This document shows positions 1-7,546 of a stretch of 9,439 bases of DNA, in pieces; position 1 is the stretch's first letter; every line of letters starts with the position of its first letter. Source of the DNA: an uncultured Muribaculum sp. (lineage in GTDB: Bacteria > Bacteroidota > Bacteroidia > Bacteroidales > Muribaculaceae); NCBI GenBank assembly GCA_947573015.1, contig CANPDS010000075.1, positions 1 to 9,439 on the forward strand, in the 5' to 3' direction. The notes below the pieces were generated by a model. That model had not been told where the DNA came from, searched no databases, and saw only the letters and a list, made by a program, of their open reading frames with translations. A program made the translations under genes and the position numbers.

Positions 1-2
1 CA

Positions 3-260
3 TCCGGAAAACGCTCATCAATACTACTGTTCGCCAATCCGCCACACCATAAAAAACGCAAAGACCTCACCCTAAAGGCGAGCTTCGACGATGGAATGAC
101 ATGGCCTGAGGCATACCACATAATGTTCGACGAAAGCAAAGGATTCGGATATTCAAGCATAACCTCTGTAGACAACAACAGTATCGGCATCCTCTACGAA
201 AGCGGTCTGACCGATATTGTATTCATCAAAATCGACTTAAACGAAATCTTAAACCCCTAA
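3..260 (+). CDS. C-terminal end of a BNR-repeat sialidase (5' truncated by window edge)
   Basis: The last 85 codons of a gene that begins before the window, ending in TAA at 258-260; codons start at base 3. The fragment carries a perfect Asp-box (S-F-D-D-G-M-T-W, bases 81-104). An Arg at 57-59, in the context K-R-K-D-L-T, fits the third Arg of the sialidase carboxylate-binding triad. Tyr in G-Y-S (150-152) fits the catalytic Tyr, and a late L-Y-E-S-G matches the usual end of the six-bladed propeller. The same residue order and spacing occur in the complete sialidase at 6407-7513 (R-x-x-x-T-x-x-A-S, G-Y-S, L-x-E), so both look like exo-alpha-sialidases of family GH33. Its role would be releasing terminal sialic acid from glycans. 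The next gene starts only 7 bases after its stop, so the two are probably co-transcribed. The N-terminus, signal peptide and remaining catalytic residues are not visible, so activity and location cannot be judged. Confidence 0.8.
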   Translation, partial: SGKRSSILLFANPPHHKKRKDLTLKASFDDGMTWPEAYHIMFDESKGFGYSSITSVDNNSIGILYESGLTDIVFIKIDLNEILNP

Positions 261-267
261 TTACCTT

Positions 268-1548
268 ATGGCATCCATAATCAACAGAAACACCCGCACT
301 TACGCATGGATAGTCGTGGCCCTGCTATGGGCCGTGGGGATGCTCAACTATATGGACAGGCAGATGCTGTCCACCATGCGCGAATCAATAATGATTGATA
401 TATCCGAGCTTGAGTCGGCAGCCAATTTCGGACGACTCATGGCCGTGTTTCTCTGGGTATACGGCATCATGAGTCCTTTTTCAGGCATAATCGGCGACCG
501 CATCAGCCGAAAGTGGGTCATTGTATCGGCACTGTTCGTATGGTCGTTCGTGACATTCATGATGGGCTACGCAACTTCGTTCAACCAGCTATATCTCCTG
601 CGAGGCATAATGGGCGTCAGCGAGGCTCTTTACATGCCGGCCGCCCTGTCGCTTATTGCTGACTACCACCGCGAACGCACACGTTCGCTCGCTATCGGCA
701 TCAACATGACAGGAATATATTTCGGCCAGGCCATGGGTGGCTTCGGAGCAACATTGGCAGTAATGTACGGATGGCACGGCACATTCCACAGCTTCGGTCT
801 AATCGGAATAGCCTACAGCGTAGTACTGATGCTGCTGCTTCACGACACACCGCGCCACGTGGCGACAATAGAGAAAGAGGAAAAAGCTAAAGTGCCGGTA
901 TTCAAAGGCATGGCAATGCTCCTGGCAAATATCTCTTTCTGGGTGATACTATTTTACTTCTGTGTACCGTCAGTGCCGGGATGGGCCACTAAAAACTGGC
1001 TACCGTCGCTGTTCGCCTCAAGCCTTGGCATAGATATGTCGGTAGCCGGACCGATCGCCACCATATCGATAGCTGTGTCATCGTTTGCAGGTGTGCTCCT
1101 CGGTGGATTCATCTCCGACCGATAGGTGATGCGCAATGTTCGAGGCCGCATCTACACAGCGGCTATCGGACTCTCTCTCATGATTCCGGCGTTACTATGT
1201 ATCGGATATGGGGCAGGACTATTTACCGTTGTCACCGGCGCAGTGCTCTTCGGTATCGGATTCGGATTTTTCGATGCCAACAACATGCCTATCGTATGCC
1301 AGTTCGTATCGTCGCGCAACCGCGCCACGGCCTATGGAATAATGAACATGTGCAGCGTGTTTGCCGGAGCTGCCGTAACCGACCTGCTCGGGCGCTCTAT
1401 GGATACCGGAACTCTCGGACGCGACTTCGCCCTGCTGTCGGTGCTCGTGACCTTTACCGTAGCCCTCATACTGATATGCCTACGGCCAACAACAATCGAC
1501 ATGCGCGATGACGCACATGAAGAGTGCCTCGCAATCGCCGAAAGCTAA
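268..1548 (+). pseudogene. MFS transporter, sugar-acid (NanT/ACS-like), interrupted by an in-frame TAG
   Basis: Read through the TAG at 1123-1125, this is one 426-residue protein of normal MFS length with about twelve hydrophobic helices: eight before the stop (near residues 12-32, 55-75, 82-100, 105-130, 140-162, 172-191, 215-236, 257-280) and four after it. The first helix ends in N-Y-M-D-R (27-31), typical of the anion:cation symporter branch that carries sugar acids such as sialic acid, hexuronates and galactonate. Motif A between helices 2 and 3 is G-D-R-I-S-R-K (76-82). Its second copy, G-G-F-I-S-D-R (279-285), ends exactly where the TAG falls, followed in the same frame by V-M-R-N-V-R-G-R. 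The start ATG at 268 lies 7 bases after the upstream stop and gives a normal first helix. Next to sialidases, the likely cargo is free sialic acid across the inner membrane, by analogy with NanT. As written, translation would end after helix 8 and leave a non-functional carrier. A TGG-to-TAG change would explain the stop, since Trp is common after this D-R in the family (from memory). Sequence error is equally possible. Confidence 0.85.
1129..1548 (+). CDS. C-terminal MFS fragment (helices 9-12) after the TAG
   Basis: This is the open remainder of the interrupted transporter, in the same frame as the part before the stop. An ATG sits one codon after the TAG (TAG-GTG-ATG), so a ribosome stopping there could in principle restart and make a 139-residue, four-helix piece. 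It contains the expected family features for helices 9-12, including a loop with S-S-R-N-R-A-T-A-Y-G between helices 10 and 11, and a short charged cytoplasmic tail. Four helices alone are not a known working MFS unit, so independent function is unlikely unless the two parts assemble. The piece is listed because automatic annotation may show it as its own gene. Confidence 0.35.
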   Translation: MRNVRGRIYTAAIGLSLMIPALLCIGYGAGLFTVVTGAVLFGIGFGFFDANNMPIVCQFVSSRNRATAYGIMNMCSVFAGAAVTDLLGRSMDTGTLGRDFALLSVLVTFTVALILICLRPTTIDMRDDAHEECLAIAES

Positions 1549-1637
1549 AGGATATCCAACCGTGTGTTGATAAAAAATCTACAAGGATCCTTAAAAATCA
1601 TGCAACCTGAAATTTATATCACCAATAACACCTATCT
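1549..1637 (+). promoter_or_regulatory. 89-base gap before the SusC gene; possible promoter region
   Basis: This is the longest intergenic gap in the window and the only place where the PUL core could have its own start of transcription. It is A/T-rich and carries two short perfect palindromes, GGATATCC (1550-1557) and AAGGATCCTT (1583-1592). I could not find a convincing Bacteroidetes promoter pair (TTTG near -33, TAnnTTTG near -7). A TTG at 1567-1569 has only a poor TA-containing partner near 1592. No T-run terminator follows the transporter gene. Whether transcription runs through from upstream is open. Confidence 0.25.
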
Positions 1638-4600
1638 ATGTTGAATCAATTTTGTAATTTTAGAAAAGTATGCCGCTATGCGACGGTACTGCTGGCCTTA
1701 GGGATGTCCACAATGCCTGTCGAGGTCAAAGCGTCGCCCGACAAGACGGAGACGGAGACACAGACCATGATAACGGTGAAAGGCACCGTGAGCGATTCAT
1801 CCAACGAACCGCTCATAGGAGCGACAGTGCGTGTGAAAGGTCAGTCAAATGGTGTGATGACCGATGTCGACGGAACCTATTCCATCTCGGTACCGGCCAA
1901 CGGCACTATAGTGGTGACGTATGTGGGCATGACCACCCGGAACGTAGCCATCAACGGCCAGAAGACAGTAAACGTATCGCTCAGCGAAAGCGCTGTCAAC
2001 CTCGACGATGTGGTGGTGATCGGCTATGGCAAGCAGTCACGCGCCACTGTCACCAGCGCCATCACCAAAGTAAAGGCTGAGGATATGGCCATCGCACCGA
2101 GCCACAATGTAATGTCGATGCTTCAGGGCAAGGTTCCGGGCATGCAGGTGAATTTTTCAAGCGGACGCCCCGGTGTGAGTCCGTCGGTGACCATACGAGG
2201 AGGCACAACTACTTCTCCTGGGAATGATGCGCCGCTCTACATCATCGACGGTGTGATCCGTACGATCACCGACCTCAACTATGCCGACATAGAGTCGGTC
2301 GAAGTACTCAAGGATGCGGCATCTACCGCTATCTACGGCGCAAAGGCCGCCAACGGCATCGTGATGATCACTACCAAGCAAGGGAAGAAAGGCAAAGGAC
2401 AGATATCGTTCAGCTATGGCATATCGGTAGATCACCAGCCTAAGAAGATGCCCATCAGCGACGCACGCGAATATCTCAGCATCACACGCGAGGCCGCCAC
2501 ACGTGCCTACAATCCTGAGAAATATCTCAATGGCTCGTTCGGCATGAGCACCAACAATGTGATCGACAGCTACGTGAATCTTGCATTCCTCGATGACTGG
2601 ATCGACAAGTACGGACAGGGATATGTAGAAAATCTGCTTACCAACCGAGGCTGGGAAACCATGGAAGACCCCGCTACCCCCGGTAAGATGCTACTATTCA
2701 AAAATGAAGACTATCAGGACAACCTGATGCGCTCACCCATCAACCACGATTTCAATATCAATTTCTCCGGAGGCAACGACCGGGGCACCTACTATCTGAG
2801 CCTCGGATATCTGAAACAGGACGGTATAGTCATAGGGAACGACTACGACCGCTGGAGTTTCACCGCCAACGGATCATACAAAGTGATGGACAATGTGACC
2901 GTGCGCAGTTCTGTCAACTACATACAGCGCAAATTTGTAGGTCTCAACGAAAACAATGTGATGGCCCGTGCTTCGCTCATGCCACCTACAACACGCCAGT
3001 ACTACGAGGATGGCACTCCGGCTCCCGGTGAGAACACAGCATCGTTCCGCACCCGACTCCATGAGGTATATTACCAGTCGAAATATAATGCCGTTGACCG
3101 CACAAATCTCATGGCCGAACTCGATTGGGAGCTTATTCCAGATCTGCACATCCGCCCGATGTTCTCCTTTCGCCTCGACAATACAAAAAACCATCAGTTT
3201 GAACGCGCCAATGAAGTGCAGAAATCACGCATCTCAATCTCAACCCGCGACATGAATAAAAACTATCAATACGATATTGTCGCAAACTACTCGAAAGAGA
3301 TCTGGGACCGCCATAACTTTGACTTCATGGCAGGTTACAACTACACCTATACCGATGGCTTCGACCTGACTGTTAATGGCTACGGTGGCACATCAGATAA
3401 GATAGAGACCATCAACGGCGTATCTACTCTCGATACCGACAAGACCACATCGTCTCAATCATTCAAGAAAATGAGCAGCTACTTCGGGCGTATCAACTAC
3501 AATTACGACATGAAGTATCTTCTCTCCGTAAGCGTGCGTTACGACGGTTCGTCACATTTTGCAGAGAACCATAAGTTTGCAACGTTCCCGGGCGTATCAG
3601 TAGGATGGAACATCCACCGAGAGAATTTCTTCGAGCGTCTCACTCCAATCGTAAACAATCTGAAGCTGCGCGCAAGCTGGGGTAAAGCCGGCAACGACAA
3701 CCTTTCGCTTGCCAACACCCAGGGAAAATATGCAGCCGGATACAATTATGCAGGCGAGGCCGGTCTGCTCAACACCACACTCGCCAACCGCGATCTGCTT
3801 TGGGAAGAGACTACATCGGCCGATCTCGGTCTTGATGTCGGATTGTTCAACAACCGCATATCACTGCTCGTAGACGTATACCGCAAGGAGACAAGCAATC
3901 GCCTTATTGATGAAAAACTTTGGTCGGAAACCGGTTTCTCCTCAATCAAATCGAACTACGGCACCCTCATCACCAAAGGTATCGAGACCTCGGTTGACGC
4001 CACAGCCATACAGACACGCGACTTCTCTTGGAACGTAAGCGCGAGCTTCGCATTCTTCCGCACCATAGTGGGCAAGCTACCAAACAACGGAGCTGCACGC
4101 AACCGTATAAACGGCGGCGTGATATTCGATGAGAAACTTGGCAAATATATTGAAGTAGGCGGTCTGGCAGAAGGTGAACGTTTCGGCGCTCAGTTTGCCT
4201 TCAAGATGGATGGTGTATATGCCACTGACGAAGATGCAGCTGCCGCCCCCTACGACAAGATAGTACATGCCACCCGTCTCGGCCAAGGTAAAACAGGAGG
4301 CGATGCCATTTGGCACGACTTCGACAAAAACGGTATAATCGACCAGCACGACATGTATCTCGTAGGCTACATCAACCCCGATAAGATGGGATCGTTCAAC
4401 AACATCTTCCGCTACAAGAACTTCACACTGCGTTTCATGACCGACTTCTCGGCCGGCAACGTCATCGACAACCGCTACCGTGCGAGCGCCAACGGCAACC
4501 TGCGCCACAACTACGCCACACTCCACGAGACAGCCACTTCGGCCACATGGCACAAGCAGGGCGACATCGCCACCATACCACGCTATGATGTCAACGCCGA

Positions 4601-4940
4601 CCTTGGCGACGGCAAGCGCAACCATGTGCGCGGTGCGAATGGTGCCAACTGTCCTCTCGGCTTCACCAGCACATACGGCAGCAATGAAGGCACATCCAAC
4701 TCCCTCTATATATCCAAGGGCGACTATCTGGCATTCCGTGAACTATCGCTCAGCTATCTGCTGCGCAACAAATTCCTCCAGAAACATCACATTGACAATG
4801 TTACCATGACAGCCGCTGTATACAATCTCGGATACCTCACCGCTTACGAAGGTCTGACCCCTGAGATCATAGGTGTGGACACCGGCCAATATCCACGTCC
4901 GCGCTCGTTCCTCTTCACCCTCAACTTTACCCTGAAATAA
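1638..4940 (+). CDS. SusC-like TonB-dependent outer-membrane transporter (NanO-like by context)
   Basis: A 1100-residue SusC/RagA-family protein of full length. A signal peptide covers roughly residues 1-32. A carboxypeptidase-regulatory-like beta-sandwich follows (about 45-116, with K-G-T-V-S-D and P-L-I-G-A-T-V). Next comes the plug (about 123-250), carrying V-V-V-I-G-Y-G, L-Q-G-K-V-P-G, I-R-G-G, P-L-Y-I-I-D-G-V and the conserved S-V-E-V-L-K-D-A-A-S-T-A-I-Y-G-A-A-N-G run. The rest is the 22-strand barrel, ending in an aromatic-rich final strand (F-L-F-T-L-N-F-T-L-K). It should form the outer-membrane channel under the SusD lid and import ligand using TonB energy. The SusD gene follows 9 bases after the stop. 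By position between a NanT-like carrier and SusD-sialidase genes, the ligand is probably sialic acid or a sialylated glycan, as for Tannerella NanO. The sequence alone does not prove the substrate. The ATG at 1638 is chosen because it gives a proper signal peptide. Confidence 0.95.
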   Translation: MLNQFCNFRKVCRYATVLLALGMSTMPVEVKASPDKTETETQTMITVKGTVSDSSNEPLIGATVRVKGQSNGVMTDVDGTYSISVPANGTIVVTYVGMTTRNVAINGQKTVNVSLSESAVNLDDVVVIGYGKQSRATVTSAITKVKAEDMAIAPSHNVMSMLQGKVPGMQVNFSSGRPGVSPSVTIRGGTTTSPGNDAPLYIIDGVIRTITDLNYADIESVEVLKDAASTAIYGAKAANGIVMITTKQGKKGKGQISFSYGISVDHQPKKMPISDAREYLSITREAATRAYNPEKYLNGSFGMSTNNVIDSYVNLAFLDDWIDKYGQGYVENLLTNRGWETMEDPATPGKMLLFKNEDYQDNLMRSPINHDFNINFSGGNDRGTYYLSLGYLKQDGIVIGNDYDRWSFTANGSYKVMDNVTVRSSVNYIQRKFVGLNENNVMARASLMPPTTRQYYEDGTPAPGENTASFRTRLHEVYYQSKYNAVDRTNLMAELDWELIPDLHIRPMFSFRLDNTKNHQFERANEVQKSRISISTRDMNKNYQYDIVANYSKEIWDRHNFDFMAGYNYTYTDGFDLTVNGYGGTSDKIETINGVSTLDTDKTTSSQSFKKMSSYFGRINYNYDMKYLLSVSVRYDGSSHFAENHKFATFPGVSVGWNIHRENFFERLTPIVNNLKLRASWGKAGNDNLSLANTQGKYAAGYNYAGEAGLLNTTLANRDLLWEETTSADLGLDVGLFNNRISLLVDVYRKETSNRLIDEKLWSETGFSSIKSNYGTLITKGIETSVDATAIQTRDFSWNVSASFAFFRTIVGKLPNNGAARNRINGGVIFDEKLGKYIEVGGLAEGERFGAQFAFKMDGVYATDEDAAAAPYDKIVHATRLGQGKTGGDAIWHDFDKNGIIDQHDMYLVGYINPDKMGSFNNIFRYKNFTLRFMTDFSAGNVIDNRYRASANGNLRHNYATLHETATSATWHKQGDIATIPRYDVNADLGDGKRNHVRGANGANCPLGFTSTYGSNEGTSNSLYISKGDYLAFRELSLSYLLRNKFLQKHHIDNVTMTAAVYNLGYLTAYEGLTPEIIGVDTGQYPRPRSFLFTLNFTLK

Positions 4941-4949
4941 TCTACAGAT

Positions 4950-6404
4950 ATGAAACTGAAAAGTCTTATTTATATGGGTGCCATGGCCCTGATGCTCAGC
5001 GCATGTGAGAGCCAACTGGAAATTGACCCGATCTCTGATATATCCAACGCCAACTACTGGGAAAACCAAAGCGATGTGGAAGGATACCTTACCGGCACAT
5101 ATTACAATTTCCGATCGCTTATCGACCGTGTAACATATGGCGAAGACCGTGGAGATGCTCTTCAGCCGGGATCGCGCGGAGGTGTGTCGAGAGCACATAC
5201 CCAACGTCTTGACAATGACAACGGGTACGACTGGAAGGTGATATTCACCAATCTCCACCACGTGAACATGATATTGAAATATGCTCCCGGCATAAGTTTT
5301 GGCGATCAGAATACTAAAAACCGCATTCTGGCCCAAGCATACACATTGCGTGCGCACGACAACATGCTGCTCCTCCAGATGTGGGGCGATGCACCGATAG
5401 TACTTGAACCTACCGAGACCTACGCCAAGGACAACAAACCATCACGCCAATCCAAGGAAGCACTCATGGCGCAGATACTGTCGGATCTTGACAATGCCCT
5501 GAATCTCTTCCCTGAAAAAACGATACCCAATAAATACCGCATCTCACGCCCGTCGGCGCTTATGCTGAAAGCCGAGGCTCTCTCATGGAACTATACTGTA
5601 TTGAAGAGCGGTAGGCAAGAGGATCTTACAGATGCCATCGCTGCACTTGAGGAAGTGGAGCAGTGCGGTGTGGCTATGATGGAGAATTATGCGCATGTGT
5701 TCGACGTAGACCATCGCACAAATTCCGAAATAATTTTTGCTATCTACGTGCGCTTCGGGGAGTATGACAGTATGTATGCGCTCAATTTCACCGAATCAGC
5801 GGTACAAGGACAGGTAGGAAACGCAGTCAACAAAGATGACATCCCCTACTCCAACGGAAATATCGCAGCTCCATATTATGCCCCATCGGCAAAGATAAAG
5901 GCCGCATTCACAGGTGCGGACAAACGCCGTCCGGTATGCTTCATAGAGGGTGTGAACGCCGCCGGCAAAGTGCTGTTCACATGTCAGAACAAATTCCGTG
6001 GCACAGCATACACCAAAGACCGCTATTACGACAATGATATCGTGGTATATCGTCTTGCTGACGCGCATCTGCTTAAAGCCGAGCTTCTATGCTATCTTGG
6101 TGGTGGAAATGTAAACAAAGCCATCAATCTGATGAACATCACCCGCAACCGTGCCGGTATCGGCGACTATTCCGGAGCTACCGATAAGAACAGTGTGCAG
6201 CGTGCCATACTCGACGAACGTTTCCTTGAATTATGCTTCGAGTTGAAACGCTGGCCCGATCTGATGAGAGCACATGCGGCAGGTACCATCAACATCTACG
6301 ATGAGGTGCCCAACCTCAACGGAAAGAGCACACCACTCTACTTCCCCATTACTCCAACTATGCGCGACTATAACGAGAATCTAACACAAACTGAAGGTTA
6401 TTGA
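4950..6404 (+). CDS. SusD/RagB-family glycan-binding lipoprotein (NanU-like by context)
   Basis: A 484-residue SusD homologue of usual length. A type II signal peptide ends in L-S-A-C with Cys19 as the lipidated residue. The next residues (E-S-Q-L-E) include acids, compatible with surface export in Bacteroidetes. The N-terminal half has the TPR-like helices typical of the family, with A-Y-T-L-R-A-H (130-136) and W-G-D-A-P-I (145-150). The C-terminal SusD signature includes Y-R-L-A-D-A-H-L-L-K-A-E (367-378), N-x-x-R-N-R-A-G (397-403) and I-L-D-E-R-F-L-E-L then R-W-P-D-L-M-R (420-440). It caps the SusC barrel on the outside of the cell and delivers ligand. The spacing of 9 bases after SusC and 2 bases before the sialidase ATG shows tight coupling in one operon. 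In Tannerella the protein in this position, NanU, binds sialic acid, so the same ligand is likely here but not proven. Confidence 0.95.
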   Translation: MKLKSLIYMGAMALMLSACESQLEIDPISDISNANYWENQSDVEGYLTGTYYNFRSLIDRVTYGEDRGDALQPGSRGGVSRAHTQRLDNDNGYDWKVIFTNLHHVNMILKYAPGISFGDQNTKNRILAQAYTLRAHDNMLLLQMWGDAPIVLEPTETYAKDNKPSRQSKEALMAQILSDLDNALNLFPEKTIPNKYRISRPSALMLKAEALSWNYTVLKSGRQEDLTDAIAALEEVEQCGVAMMENYAHVFDVDHRTNSEIIFAIYVRFGEYDSMYALNFTESAVQGQVGNAVNKDDIPYSNGNIAAPYYAPSAKIKAAFTGADKRRPVCFIEGVNAAGKVLFTCQNKFRGTAYTKDRYYDNDIVVYRLADAHLLKAELLCYLGGGNVNKAINLMNITRNRAGIGDYSGATDKNSVQRAILDERFLELCFELKRWPDLMRAHAAGTINIYDEVPNLNGKSTPLYFPITPTMRDYNENLTQTEGY

Positions 6405-6406
6405 TT

Positions 6407-7513
6407 ATGAGACCACTTAAATATATAGCATTGCTCGGCATCGCCGGTGCGGCCCTGACAGGATGCTCCGATATCGATCCGGTGATAGCCGATCTGCAAC
6501 TCCCCGACTCACAGCCATTCATACGCAATGCCGACAACTACTCATACTACCGGATCCCGGCAATCGTGATCACAAAACATGACAATGTGCTCGCATTCGC
6601 CGAAGGTCGTGTCGACGGCCGCGAGGATGGCGGCAACATCGACATTGTGCTGCGACGCTCAGGCGACCGCGGACGCACATGGCAGGATCTGCTGGTAGTG
6701 TTCGATGACGGTACTGCTACCTGCCACAACCCATGTCCGATATATCTCCCCGAACAGAACCGTGTGGTGATGATCATGAACAAAAACTACAGCGACAGCC
6801 GCATATACGTCACATACTCCGACAATGAAGGCCAGACGTGGGAGACCCCTCGCGAAATCACCAATGACGTGCGCCCCAACGGATTCAAACGCTTCACGCA
6901 AGGTCCATGCCATGGTATCGTAAAGCAACGCGAGCCAAACAAAGGACGTCTTGTAATCTCGGGCTACATGCGCAGCTCCAACGACTCCCCATATTATGCC
7001 AACTCCATCTACTCTGACGACAACGGCGAGACATGGCACTATGGCGGAGCCACTCCCACGCCCAACACCAACGAGTCGACTCTGTGCGAACTTAGCGACG
7101 GAAGCCTGCTCATGAGCATCCGCATGACCGATGGTATCGGCTACCGTGGGCATTCCATCAGCCGCGACGGCGGCCTTACATGGAGCGAGACCACAATCGT
7201 GGATGCTCTGCCTGATCCAGGATGTCAGGGTTCTATCTACACTTATTCCTATGGTGGCGGCAAGAATGGTAAAAACGTGCTGCTGTTCTGCAACCCCGCA
7301 TGGCAGGAACGTCGCTGGCACAATACCATACGTGCGAGCTTTGACGATGGCACCACATGGAGCAAAGGGGTGGACTACACCGGTGAGGAGGTCGGCGGAT
7401 ACTCTGATATAGCATGTTTCTCCGACGGAGAGATTGCTCTGCTATCGGAGTATGGCTACCTCAACGAGGGAGGAATAATATTCCGCAAGTTCAAACTCGA
7501 CGACATAAAATAA
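6407..7513 (+). CDS. nanH: Exo-alpha-sialidase (GH33) lipoprotein
   Basis: A 368-residue sialidase that cleaves terminal sialic acid from glycoconjugates. The ATG at 6407, two bases after the SusD stop, is preferred over an in-frame TTG at 6401 because it gives a clean lipoprotein signal (L-T-G-C, Cys20, followed by S-D-I-D). Catalytic features in order: Y-R-I-P (Arg49, first triad Arg); E-G-R (Arg69) and E-D-G-G (Asp74, acid/base); N-E-S (Glu223, which activates the nucleophile); S-I-R (Arg239, second triad Arg); Arg303 in R-W-H-N-T (third); and G-Y-S-D (Tyr332, nucleophile). Five Asp-boxes lie at 85-92, 138-145, 203-210, 252-259 and 311-318; the second has Asn in place of Asp. The whole catalytic set appears intact. 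Many Bacteroides sialidases are near 540 residues with an N-terminal carbohydrate-binding part. This one begins its propeller about 25 residues after the lipid anchor, so it is a compact, catalytic-domain-only form. It probably acts on the cell surface next to SusD. Confidence 0.92.
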   Translation: MRPLKYIALLGIAGAALTGCSDIDPVIADLQLPDSQPFIRNADNYSYYRIPAIVITKHDNVLAFAEGRVDGREDGGNIDIVLRRSGDRGRTWQDLLVVFDDGTATCHNPCPIYLPEQNRVVMIMNKNYSDSRIYVTYSDNEGQTWETPREITNDVRPNGFKRFTQGPCHGIVKQREPNKGRLVISGYMRSSNDSPYYANSIYSDDNGETWHYGGATPTPNTNESTLCELSDGSLLMSIRMTDGIGYRGHSISRDGGLTWSETTIVDALPDPGCQGSIYTYSYGGGKNGKNVLLFCNPAWQERRWHNTIRASFDDGTTWSKGVDYTGEEVGGYSDIACFSDGEIALLSEYGYLNEGGIIFRKFKLDDIK

Positions 7514-7546
7514 GTTTAAAACAGTTTCCAATAAACCAACCATACG

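Noticed and set aside
1646..1654. CAATTTTG resembling a Bacteroidetes -7 element (TAnnTTTG)
   Set aside because: It lies inside the SusC signal-peptide coding sequence, downstream of the best start codon, and has no TTTG partner at the right distance upstream.
4077..4625. 182-residue open frame on the minus strand inside the SusC gene
   Set aside because: It lies wholly antisense to a strongly supported SusC coding region, has no recognisable domain, and its Val/Cys-rich make-up is typical of a codon shadow.
4743..5357. 204-residue minus-strand open frame across the SusC-SusD junction
   Set aside because: It overlaps the C-terminus of SusC and the N-terminus of SusD, both with clear family motifs. 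No signal or domain is seen in the antisense product.
6401..6406. TTG start for the sialidase, overlapping the SusD stop
   Set aside because: The ATG at 6407 gives a standard Bacteroidetes lipoprotein signal (M-R-P-L-K). The TTG adds only two residues and has no support.
6659..7321. 220-residue minus-strand open frame inside the sialidase gene
   Set aside because: It is antisense to the catalytic propeller, whose Asp-boxes and active-site residues fix the coding strand.
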